Assembly: GCA_964035015.1 (NCBI GenBank)
Contig: OZ036013.1
Location: 6,156,501-6,220,500 of the forward strand
DNA length: 64,000 nt
Direction: 5' to 3'
From: Corallium rubrum
Taxonomy: Eukaryota > Cnidaria > Anthozoa > Scleralcyonacea > Coralliidae
Shown here: in pieces, positions 33,301 through 42,660 of the stretch
How the letters are laid out: every line of letters starts with the position of its first letter
How positions within the stretch are numbered: position 1 is the first letter of the stretch
Notes under the pieces: generated by a model
Seen by the model: the letters and a program-made list of their open reading frames with translations, nothing else
The model's database searches: none
What the model was told of the DNA's origin: nothing
Translations under genes and position numbers: made by a program

Positions 33301-33695
33301 ATAATGTTAACCCTTCTTGTTGTTTCTTACAGGACTTTGGTGGCAGGTATATCGAGGTCGAAAAAGCCAAGCCCCGTAGATACGATGGTGGCGGTAGAAA
33401 CAGTGGTGGTGGTGGCAATCGATATACAAGTGATGGTCGTTATGACAACAGAAATGATGGTTGGAATGGTCGCAGAAACTATGATAACAGGGGGAGGGAT
33501 TACCAACGTGATAGCAGATACAGTGATCGTGGTGGTGGTGGCTATGACAGGGATCAAGGCCGAGGTGATAGATATGGTGGTGGTGGTGGATATGATAGGG
33601 ATCGAGGTGATAGATATGGTGGTGGCGGTGGTGGATATAATAGAGATCGAGGTGACAGATATGGTGGTGGCGGTGGTGGATATGGTAGGCGTTAG
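27201..33695 (+). CDS. Second copy of gene A exons 2-3 (no exon 1)
   Basis: Exons 27201-27307 (107 nt) and 33333-33695 (363 nt) encode the same residues as gene A; the differences seen, such as GGC/GGT in a glycine codon, are silent. There is no exon 1 because the copy begins inside intron 1. If the block is an unmerged overlap, this is the other allele of gene A and should be joined to exon 1 at 12621-12720. If the duplication is real, it is a promoterless partial gene. Confidence 0.65.
30375..32418. mobile_element. Foldback element with inverted THAP fragments, copy 2
   Basis: Counterpart of 19633-21675 with the same breaks in both THAP arms. Confidence 0.75.
33092..33115 (+). ncRNA. Hammerhead-like core, copy 2
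   Basis: CTGACGA, short helix, GAAA, as at 22356-22379. Activity is doubtful because the pairing of stem I is not visible. Confidence 0.25.
33333..33695 (+). CDS. Gene A exon 3, second copy
   Basis: Acceptor TTCTTACAG ends at 33332. Same Gly/Arg/Tyr tail. TAG at 33693-33695, then a GTGAGT donor at 33701. Confidence 0.85.
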   Translation, partial: DFGGRYIEVEKAKPRRYDGGGRNSGGGGNRYTSDGRYDNRNDGWNGRRNYDNRGRDYQRDSRYSDRGGGGYDRDQGRGDRYGGGGGYDRDRGDRYGGGGGGYNRDRGDRYGGGGGGYGRR

Positions 33696-34299
33696 TATAG
33701 GTGAGTGGTGTAACAGTTAATTTCTTATGCTACAATCATTAGCATTAAGTTCTCAGTTTGCAAGTCGAGCTTTGAATACTCCCTTCCAATTCCCAAGTGA
33801 AATCAGCGTTAACTTTTGAAAAACACCTTTCAAATTGGGCAAGATTTACCACTCATTAGTTCCAGTGCTATCTACAATGTACTCATTGAAGTTTATGGAA
33901 AAATCCATTGCCACTTCAAAATCGCACTGGAGTGAAAGTTTCCCCAAGAAAGTTGTCACCTGGGAGTAGTTTCAATATACAATTGTCCCAAATGGTTTGA
34001 TGATCAAGCGTTAATGTTTCTGAATATGTATATATTGTTCTCACTTTAATCATCGTTTGTTCTTGTTCAGTCCTCTAAAGGCCTTCGACGTCCAACCAAT
34101 TGCTTCAAACTGTACCATGTAACTGCACATTCAACTACCGAGTACACTGTCGCCAAATGATCACCATTGACCTTTGTTTTTCCACGTCCGTATCTCGCGT
34201 ATACAAGATTGGACAACTACCCCCGTTGCCGACGTCCAGGCATGCATCCAAGCCAAGACCTACACCGAAGATGTAATATTATATAGTTACCTCTTGTAT

Positions 34300-37200
34300 A
34301 CAGCTATAGTTATGTTCTGAACCAATGTTTCATTAAAAGACAATGCTACATTTTTTACACGTGTCCTCTCGTTCGCCAAATAGGACAATGGTGTCTGATT
34401 TCTCAAAACTGTACAGTATACCCTTATTCGATGATTTGAAATTGAAAACAACTCGTTAGCTCTATGTTCAATCATAGTCCATTTACTTTCGAACCTGCAT
34501 CAACTTATTCAAAGTCCAAACATGTCAAATTTCACATCCAGTTCCCTGAACAAATTTGGAAAATGTACCATTGTTCAATGATTTTGGATTGCAAAGAACC
34601 ATTATACAAATAGTTATGCTCTGAGCAATGTTCCATTAAAAGACAATGCTGGTATTTCAATTTTTGTCTTCTCGTTCGCCGATTGTGAAAATTATATCTG
34701 ATTTCCTTGTATTACAGCTTCGTAAACTGTACCTTTATTCAATGATTTGGGATTACCCAGTATAAATGCTCATAAAAACAATTGATCTTTCAAATTCAAT
34801 TTCCTCGCATTCAGAAGACAAACATAGGATGCTTCCGTCTATGACATCTCCGGAACATGTACTTTCAATATTCAATGATTTGGGATTGAACACGATTAAC
34901 TTATCAGCTCTATGTTCAAGCACTTTCGAACCTGTTCCAACTTATCAAGTCCGTCCAATTCTTAAAAATTGACATTGCGAAGACAGACGTTTGATGCTTT
35001 CTCATACAACAATGCTACTTTTCCCTTTTCCATGCCACAACTTCAAGACCTTCAGAAAATGTACCTCTATATTCAGTGATCTGGTGGGATTGAAAACAAG
35101 CTTTTAGCTCAATGTCCAACTGTTAACTTGATATTAGATCAACGTTCAAGTATAGTCCAAAACAAATGACAAATTTTTACACACAATCCTCTAACATTCA
35201 GAAGGATGCTTCAACACACGACAACTTTGGAAAGTGTACTCTCAATATTCAATGATTTATAGGATTGAAAAGATGTTTAACCGGTATTGTCTACTTTTGA
35301 TGCTTCTGCCTAGGACAGTGTTTTTTATTGAATGATCTGGGATTGAAAACAATCTGTTAGCTCTATAATGTTCAGCCATGCATTAACCTATTAGATTAAT
35401 GTTCAAGTATAGTCCAACAAGTTTCAACTTATCGAAACAAATGTTATTTCACATCCAATTTCTTAACGCTTCCACATATACGACAAAGTTGCTCTTCCAT
35501 ACCACACATTCGAAAAATGTACCTTTATTCAGTGATTTGGGATGGAAAACACCTGTTACAGTATCTCCATTTTTAACCATGCACAGTTCACTTTTGAATC
35601 TACTTCAACTTATCGAAACAAATGTTATTTCACATTCAATTTCTTGACGTTTCCACATATACAACAAAGATGCTCTTCCATACCACACATTCGAAAAATG
35701 TACCTTTATTCAGTGATTTGGAATGGAAAACAACCTGTTACAGTATCTCCATTTTTAACCATGCACAGTTCACTTTTGAATCTGCTTCAACTTATCGAAA
35801 CAAATGACTCTTCGCATCCGATTCTCTGACATTCAGAAGGATGCTTCAGCACACAACAACTTTGGAAAGTGCACTCTCAATATTTAAATCAATGATTAAG
35901 GGTTGAAAAGATTAACTCTATCGTCAAGCATGCATTGTCCACTTTTGAACCTGCTTCAACATATTGAAACAAACAATATTTTGTATCCAATTATTTTAAT
36001 TACAACAACTTCAGAAAATGTACCTTTATTCAATGATCTGGGATTGAAAACAGTCTTTTAGCTCTAATGTTCAACGAGTAACCATTAGTTCAATCTTCAA
36101 ATGTTCAAGGATAGTCCAACATGTTTCAACATATCGAAACAAATGTTATTTTACATTCAATTCCTCGACGCTTCCACACATACGACAAAGACAGTTACTA
36201 TTTCATACCACACATTCGAAAAATGTACCTTTATTCAATGATTTGAGATTGAAAACAACCTGTTACCTATATGTTCCACTGCACAGTTCGATCACTTTCG
36301 AATCTTCTTCAACTTATCGAAACAAATGATTTTTCACATCCAAGGATCATGCTTCCGCACAACTTTGGAAAGTGTATTCTCAATATTCAATTATTTGGGA
36401 TTAAAAAGATTAACTCTGTTCAAGGTTTGTCCACTTTTGAACCTATCCATGTAAGTTCCAACTTATTGAAACAAATGATTATCTTAAAAATTGACATTGA
36501 GAATACAGACATTTGATGCTTTCGCATAGGACAATGCTGCTTTTCCTTTTTACACCACAACTTCAGAAAATGTGCCTTTATATTCAATGATCTGGGATTG
36601 AACACAACCTTTTAGCTCCATGTTCAACCATTAACATTTAACCATTAGCTTTGTGTTCAAGTATAGTCCAACATGTTTCAACTTATCGAAACAAATGTTA
36701 TTTCACTTTCAATTCCTTGATGCTTCCTGTATACGACAAAGTTGCTATTTCATACCACACAATCGAAAAATATACCATTGAATATGATTTGGGAAGAAGA
36801 CAGACGTTTGATGTTTCCGCATAGGACAATGCTGCTTTTCCACACCACAACTTTGGGAAATATATTTTGAAAACAACCTTTTCGCTTCGTGTTCAAGTAC
36901 AGGTTTCAACTTATCGAAAGAAATGTTAGTTCACATCCAATTCCTTGATGCTTTTACATATACGACAAAGTTGCTCTTCACCACACATTCGAAAAATGTA
37001 GGCCTACCGTTTATTCATTGATTTGGGATGGTAAACAATCTGTTCGCTATATGTTCAACCGTGCACAGTCGACTTTCGAACCTACTTCAACTTATCGAAA
37101 CATGTTATTTCACACCCAATTCCTTGATGCTTTTACATAGACGACAAAGTTGCTCGTCCATACCGCACATTCGAAAAATGTACCCTTATTCAATGATTTG

Positions 37201-37330
37201 GGATTGAAACCAATGTGTTAACTCGATCTATCTATATTCAAGCACAGTTCACTTTCTAAGTTCCTTCGGCAGCATATGACAATTTGAGAAATTGTATGTA
37301 TCCCATTTCAGTTATTTGAAAGCAATCTTA
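34300..37330 (+). repeat. Degenerate tandem array between gene A copy 2 and gene B
   Basis: Same units as 23560-25856, continuing past the duplicated block to about 37300. Units carry CGAAAAATGTACCTTTATTC, TTCAATGATTTGGGATTG and CAACTTATCGAAACAAATG. ATTAAA at 34332-34337 is the probable poly(A) signal of the copy 2 transcript. Confidence 0.8.
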
Positions 37331-37484
37331 GCTATATTTTATGTTCGAAAGAAATGGTATTTTCCCTCCCCTCCCCCGACATTCAGAATTATGGCATTTG
37401 GAAAAAGATGACGTAAACGGCTACAGTTCACAACGCCACCGCTGACTCTAAAGATTGCTGAACAAAAATACTCGTTGGTCGAGG

Positions 37485-37573
37485 TTGAAAACCGGTTTTG
37501 ACCCGAGTCGTCAAGCTTTCGAGTTTGCATGTGACCTAACTGCTGTGACGAGATTGTGGTTTGAAAATTGAAA
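37485..37573 (+). promoter_or_regulatory. Gene B proximal promoter/5' UTR with AACCGGTT
   Basis: AACCGGTT at 37490-37497 in TTGAAAACCGGTTTTGAC, 84 bp before the ATG. The same extended context occurs in genes A and C. Confidence 0.55.
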
Positions 37574-37673
37574 ATGCCTGAAGAAGCAAAATTACACATT
37601 GGAAATCTCTCGTACGATGCAACCGAACGCGATCTTCGACATCAGTTTGAGAAGTATGGCGTCGTCGAAGAAG
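37574..37673 (+). CDS. Gene B exon 1
   Basis: [20 protein letters not shown] onward to KYGVVEE; donor GTAGGC at 37674 (weaker than in A and C). Confidence 0.92.
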
Positions 37674-40600
37674 GTAGGCTTTCGTGAATTTCTTGGTACG
37701 TATCGGCATTACACAAATGTTTACTGTTTACAAACCGTGAGTCGTTCGTCCAAATTTCTCGCTGTTCAAGCGGTATTTTAAAGTTCTAAAACGGCAGTTT
37801 TCCTAGTATTGCGTTTATAATAATATTCCCAACAGTTGAAGCTTTTCTCGCGAAGTTTAGCAATGAAATAGTTCAAATCCCTGCTAAATTTATCAAGGAA
37901 CAAGGATTGTGGAGATTTTACTGTCTAGGTAGCCCTCCTCCCCCCCCCCCCCCCCGCCAATTTTTGAAAATTTAAGTTCTTAGAAATACCCTGGGGTCCC
38001 AGGTGTTCTATGCTACTGGCTTCCTATGAAATGCTGAAAACGGTGAGTGAACCTCAACCTCTGGTCAAAGACACCACCAATCAAGGCCGGTGTCACGGTC
38101 TCAGTGATCCCCCAGTCTGAGTTATCCCTAAGACCAACTGCGCAGTTATCTCCTGCTTTTCTGCATTGATATTGTCGTTCTGGTTTCCATGATTATACGT
38201 AGATATATACGATTTATCACGTTCTTTTAAACATTTGGTCAGGTAATCAATATCATAAGTATAAATATAAAATGTCTGTGATTATTACGAATGGCAATAT
38301 ACCGATACTTAAACTAAACTCAATACTTCATCAGAGCATCTAAGATTCTAAGAATATGTAAATTTAATAAGACATAAATAGTCTTTGATGCTCTGATGAA
38401 GTATCGAGTTTAGTGAGACGAAACCTTAGCGAACTATTATTTACATGTGTTACATGGTATTGCCATTCGTAATAATCACAGACGTTTTATAGTTATACTT
38501 ATGATTTTGATTACCTTGCGACCAAATGTTTAAAAGAACGTGATAAAAGTATGGTTTCCATGATTATACGTATTTTTTGAGTTAGAACAAAGTTGGTCTT
38601 AGGGGATAACTCAGACTGGGGGATCGCTGAGACCGTGACACCGGTGAGAGGGGGGGGGGGGGGGTTGGCAGAGGGGGGCAAAATACCCAGGGCCCAGGAC
38701 CTTGCAAGGGGCCTGGTGAAGCCAGGCTGCATCGCCCATCACGACGTCAATCACTAGTGACTGCTGTAACGCAGACCAAAGAAATGTTGAAACCATTGTG
38801 TACCCAGAGCTTGAAATTTGCTGTATACCAATATCCATGGGATACTAGATTTTAGTTTTGGATACTAGGAGTCTTAACATCAGTATCCCAACAGCATACA
38901 AAAAAATTTTGATAGCGCACAGCCACAGAATGTGAAGTAATGTCTTACAATCAATACAATGTAACGTAATGTCTTACAATATAATGTAATGTCTTATAAT
39001 GTAGCACACCATCTTATAATGTAGTGTAACGTCTTACAATGTAATGTAACATCTTATAATGTAGCGTAATGTCTGCCTTAACCATCGTGCAGTCATACAT
39101 TTCATGTAAATTTAGGGGAGGGGGGCCCTGTACACATGTCAGTCCAGGGGCCTGGCTTTTGCTCTCGCTGGCCCTGCCAACCAATCTTGTGTTTGTGTTT
39201 CAGTAATCTAATTAATGCCTGACCAATAAAACACCTGCCTAATGGATTTACCCACTAACAGTTTTCTGAGCCTGTCAGAAAATAGTGTGAAGATCTCACC
39301 CTAGCAACTTCATTGGCTCAGAGATATCAAAGAAACAGCATCTTCCATCAGAGATTTTCACCACTTTCAACACTGGGTCATTCCAGAAAATATCCATACT
39401 CCCCACTATGTGAAATTGAGCATATCATATGGCTGTATCTTATGGCATGAAATCTCTGGAAATGTCACGATTCAGAACCTGAAATCTCTGGAAATTCCCT
39501 AATTTGGACTGTAAGTCAGCATTAGTCTGAATTGGAAAATTTCCTGAGATTTCATGTTCCGAAAAGTGAAATTTCCAGAGATTGTGTACTATGATACGGC
39601 CATGATACACTCAATTTTACACAGTGCCCCCTGTGGAGGAAATGGCCAATTGTTCCTCCTCTCCTTTTTGGACATCCTAAAATAATTTAAGTAAATCTGT
39701 AGTTAATAGTAACCCCCCTCCCTCTTCAGATGGCAGATAGAAGCTCTGGGACCATGGTAAGCATTTATGGGCTTTGGAGACCATTTTTGAGTTTAAATTG
39801 AAAAACAAAAATGTTTCAAAATTTGGCTAAATATCAATAAAGCTGCTGGTGTGTAATGACGTTGAAAATATGAGATTAAGTGATTTCATTACTTAATTCA
39901 AACTTTAGTTGCCATTTGATCATGAATGGTCAATATGAGTATTTTATAAGCTTTAGAATTTTGTAAATTATTTCTCAAAATGGAAAAGAAATGGCATTTC
40001 AAAATATTTCAAAAGAGAATGTCCCCAGTGCCTCAGATGGCACAAGTTTGTATTTTCTATCAATTTTCAGTCCCCCTAAACCTTCCTATGACCTTGTTTG
40101 GGAGTGCAGTATTGTAAGATGTGTTAGTTGTTGCAGTTACCAAGAGTAAATATTGTTTTAATACCCAACTAAGCTAGCTAGGTACTTAACCCATTGCTGC
40201 CAAGTAGGATGTCAGGGTTCTCCATTTGACAAGTAAAATTGTCTCGCATTAGAGTAAAACTATAAAGAGGTTGTTTTTGGCTGGCTGAGGCAGGAATGGG
40301 TTAATCACTTGTTAACCCTTTGTTGACTAGGCTGTTTGAAAATTCTCTGTTTGATGAGTAAAACTGTCTGACATTAGGCAGAGTAAAACAGTAAAGGGCT
40401 TTATTTGGCCGGTGCAGGCAGGAATGGGTTAACTCATAATGACATACAGTTTTGACCATGCTGCTTTGAGTTGAATACATTTTTTTTTATTCTGATGTAA
40501 TTTATTTTTCCTTTATTTAGTCAATATAATCAAAGATAGAGATACTGGCAAACCCAGGGGCTATGCTTTTGTGATGTTTGAGAATGTCGATGATGCCAAA

Positions 40601-41275
40601 GATGCCATGCGTGCACTTTATGATAAAGTAAGTCATAGCTTACTTTTAATGTTCTGATACAGACTATATGTACAGTGCTATCATTTAGAAAATTACTGGC
40701 TTGCTAAGGTGTGCACCGCATGGTTCCAGCTATATAGTACAGTCTGTAGAACTTGAGTTCAAATTGGGTCATTCCAGAAAAGATCCATACCTCCCCCACA
40801 GAGGAAATTTGTGCCATCTGGGGAGGGGAGGGGGATAAATCTACTTCTGATAATAGTAAAGTGTACTAGGATGTCTGAAGGGGGGAGGGGGTCAACTTCA
40901 CATTTCCTCTGTGGGGGAGGTGTGGATGTTTTCTGGAATGACCCATTTCACACAGCTCTTGTAAACTTCTTTTTCGTTTATATTTTACAGGAGATATGTG
41001 GCAGATGTATAAAGGTGGAAAAAGCCAATCCTCTTAGAAGGGATGGTGGTGGTGGGAGCTACAATGGTGGTGGACGAAGTTATGGTGGTGGTGGTGGTGG
41101 ACGAAGTTATGGTGGTGGTGGACGAAGTTATGGTGGCAGAAGTGATAGTTATAATGATGATCGCAGAAGCTATGGGGGAAGGGATTATCAACGTAGTGGA
41201 GGTGGTTATGACAGAGATCAGGGAAGGAGAGGTGATCGATATGGTGGTGGTGGTCGATCGTATGAACGTTACTAG
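37574..41275 (+). CDS. RRM gene B: CIRBP/RBM3-like glycine-rich RNA-binding protein
   Basis: Exons 37574-37673 (100 nt), 40521-40627 (107 nt) and 40991-41275 (285 nt) give 163 aa plus stop. RNP2 is LHIGNL, RNP1 RGYAFVMF (residues 46-53). The tail has [10 protein letters not shown] repeats, then [20 protein letters not shown], ending RSYERY. It starts [12 protein letters not shown] exactly like gene A, with an in-frame TGA 9 bp upstream of the ATG confirming the start. Exon lengths and phases match genes A and C, so the three are tandem paralogues; A and B are closest. RNA-binding role by family. The stop codon touches a GTGAGT donor (intron 41276-42376). Intron 1 carries a foldback MITE; intron 2 carries a 179-bp MITE 46 bp before the acceptor. 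Confidence 0.9.
38087..38644. mobile_element. Foldback MITE in gene B intron 1
   Basis: CCGGTGTCACGGTCTCAGTG, then ATCCCCCAGTCTGAG, mirrored by CTCAGACTGGGGGATC, then GCTGAGACCGTGACACCGG. The inner arms (GAAGTATCGAGTTTAGT region near 38395, complement near 38325) extend the stem. Confidence 0.8.
38645..39185. repeat. G-tract and element-like segment with 17-bp tandem repeat
   Basis: A G-tract follows the MITE, then GTTGGCAGAGGGGGGCAAAA with a loose inverse near 39160-39178 (GGCCCTGCCAACC). At about 38930-39075 AATGTAATGTCTTACAAT-like units repeat in tandem. Confidence 0.5.
39186..40440. other. Gene B intron 1 distal part, dispersed repeats
   Basis: A foldback with GGGTCATTCCAGAAAATATC (39376) and inverted GAAATCTCTGGAAAT motifs, then two adjacent copies of the dispersed repeat (AGTAAAATTGTCTCGCATTA at about 40235 and AGTAAAACTGTCTGACATTA at about 40357). 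No coding content. Confidence 0.5.
40521..40627 (+). CDS. Gene B exon 2
   Basis: Acceptor CTTTATTTAG; reads [19 protein letters not shown], then [16 protein letters not shown]; donor GTAAGT. Confidence 0.92.
40766..40944. mobile_element. 179-bp MITE just upstream of gene B exon 3
   Basis: GGGTCATTCCAGAAAAGATC and its inverse GATGTTTTCTGGAATGACCC, with CCCCCACAGAGGAAA also inverted. Flanked by AAATT/ATTT. Its right end is 46 bp from exon 3. Confidence 0.75.
40991..41275 (+). CDS. Gene B exon 3 and stop
   Basis: Acceptor [27 protein letters not shown] closes the RRM, followed by the Gly/Ser/Tyr/Arg tail. TAG at 41273-41275 abuts the donor GTGAGT. Confidence 0.92.
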   Translation, partial: EICGRCIKVEKANPLRRDGGGGSYNGGGRSYGGGGGGRSYGGGGRSYGGRSDSYNDDRRSYGGRDYQRSGGGYDRDQGRRGDRYGGGGRSYERY

Positions 41276-42376
41276 GTGAGTTGCCATTACTGATATATCA
41301 GTAACCACTGATCTGTCTCTGATAAATGAATTCAAAATTGATTGGATTAATTGAACTGCATGTGTGGCTGAGCCTACACTGTTATAAAATATAGCAGAAT
41401 AAGGTCAGCAGTGAGTGGTTGCTTAGTACCATGAGAGAAAGGACCCATATTTCTACTATCTCTCATTCTTTGTATTAAACAGACTCTGTAGTCCAGTTAT
41501 ATAATCTGATAATTATGGGTTAGTGTTAAATACATGTACTTGATTTTCTTATGCTATACCGTTACATGTGTACTAGCATATTCGGTCAGCTTTATAAACT
41601 TTTGAAAAATGTATTTCAATTAGGCAAGATTGATTGACCATTCACTAGAGCTGCTCCCATCAGTTCATTTTGTCAACAATCGATTAATATTGATTAATCA
41701 TATTGATTAAATATGTCATGAATTAAATACGACATGTCCATGGTGGTTTGTCCACTCAAAGGAAGGGGGGTGCTTTTATAAAGTTTTTACTAAATTTGTT
41801 GGGGATTGCCTCCCCTGTTGTCACCCAACAATTCAGTCATTCAACAATTCAGTTTTAAATTACTGTTTAATCACGGTTATAGATTGCGCACTTTCTCGCG
41901 CTCTCACAGTTGTTTAGTTTACACTTGACACTCCTAAATGATACTGCGATACTATTGGCTAATCAGTTTATGAATAATTGGTTTAACTAAGGCGTGTTTG
42001 TAATCAGTCATTACTTTCTGTTTAACAAAACACGATTAAATAATTCTGGCATCATGCTGTGCAGGGTTGTTGTAGATGATCCGATTATTGTTAAGTATAA
42101 TCGATTGTGGAAAAAGCCGAAAAAATAATCGATTAAATGGGAGCAGCTCTACCATTCACCAGTAATTCCAGTGCTATCGACCATGTACTCATTGAAGTTT
42201 ATGGAAAAATCAAGTGTCACTTCAAAATTGAACCAGAGTGAAAGTTTCTCCAAGAAAGTTGTCACCTGGGAGTAGTTTCAATATACAGTTGCCCCAAATG
42301 GTTTGATGATCAAGCGTTAATGTTTCTGAATATGTATATATTGTTCTCACTGTAATCATCGTTTGTTCTTGTTCAG
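41276..42376 (+). other. Gene B 3' UTR intron
   Basis: The donor GTGAGT starts immediately after TAG; the acceptor TTCTTGTTCAG ends at 42376. The last 215 bp match the gene A 3' UTR intron. Enlarged by the hAT-like MITE. Confidence 0.7.
41646..42151. mobile_element. hAT-like MITE with 8-bp target duplication
   Basis: TAGAGCTGCTCCCAT at the left and ATGGGAGCAGCTCTA at the right, flanked by CCATTCAC on both sides (41638-41645, 42152-42159). The matching gene A intron has a single ACCACTCAC-type site, i.e. the empty state. Related copy at 63393-63755. Confidence 0.85.
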
Positions 42377-42660
42377 CCCTCTAAAGGCCTTCGACGTCCA
42401 ACCAATTGCTTCAAACTGTACCATGTAACTGCACATTCAACTACCGAATACACTGTAGCCAAATGATCACCATTGACCTTTGTTTTTCCACGTTCCACGT
42501 TCATCCGTCGCGTATACAACATTGGACAACTACCCCCGTTGGCGACGTCCACCCAAGCAAAAGCTACACCGAAGTTTTAATATAGTCGCATCTTATATAT
42601 ACAACTATAGTTATGTTCTGAACCAATGTTTCATTAAAAGACAATGCTGATTTTTAATAT
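42377..42660 (+). other. Gene B 3' UTR exon and poly(A) signal
   Basis: CCTCTAAAGGCCTTCGACGT, then CAAACTGTACCATGTAACTG, conserved with gene A. ATTAAA at 42633-42638 is followed by a GT-rich stretch. Confidence 0.6.

Larger units (their letters stand above)
26057..36628 (+). repeat. Copy 2 of the 10.5-kb duplicated block
   Basis: Aligns with 15313-25856. It contains the MITE at 26486-26943, foldbacks at 27555-28205, 28294-30199 and 30375-32418, gene A exons 2-3 and the 3' array. Beyond 36628 it continues into unique sequence and gene B. Confidence 0.95.
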
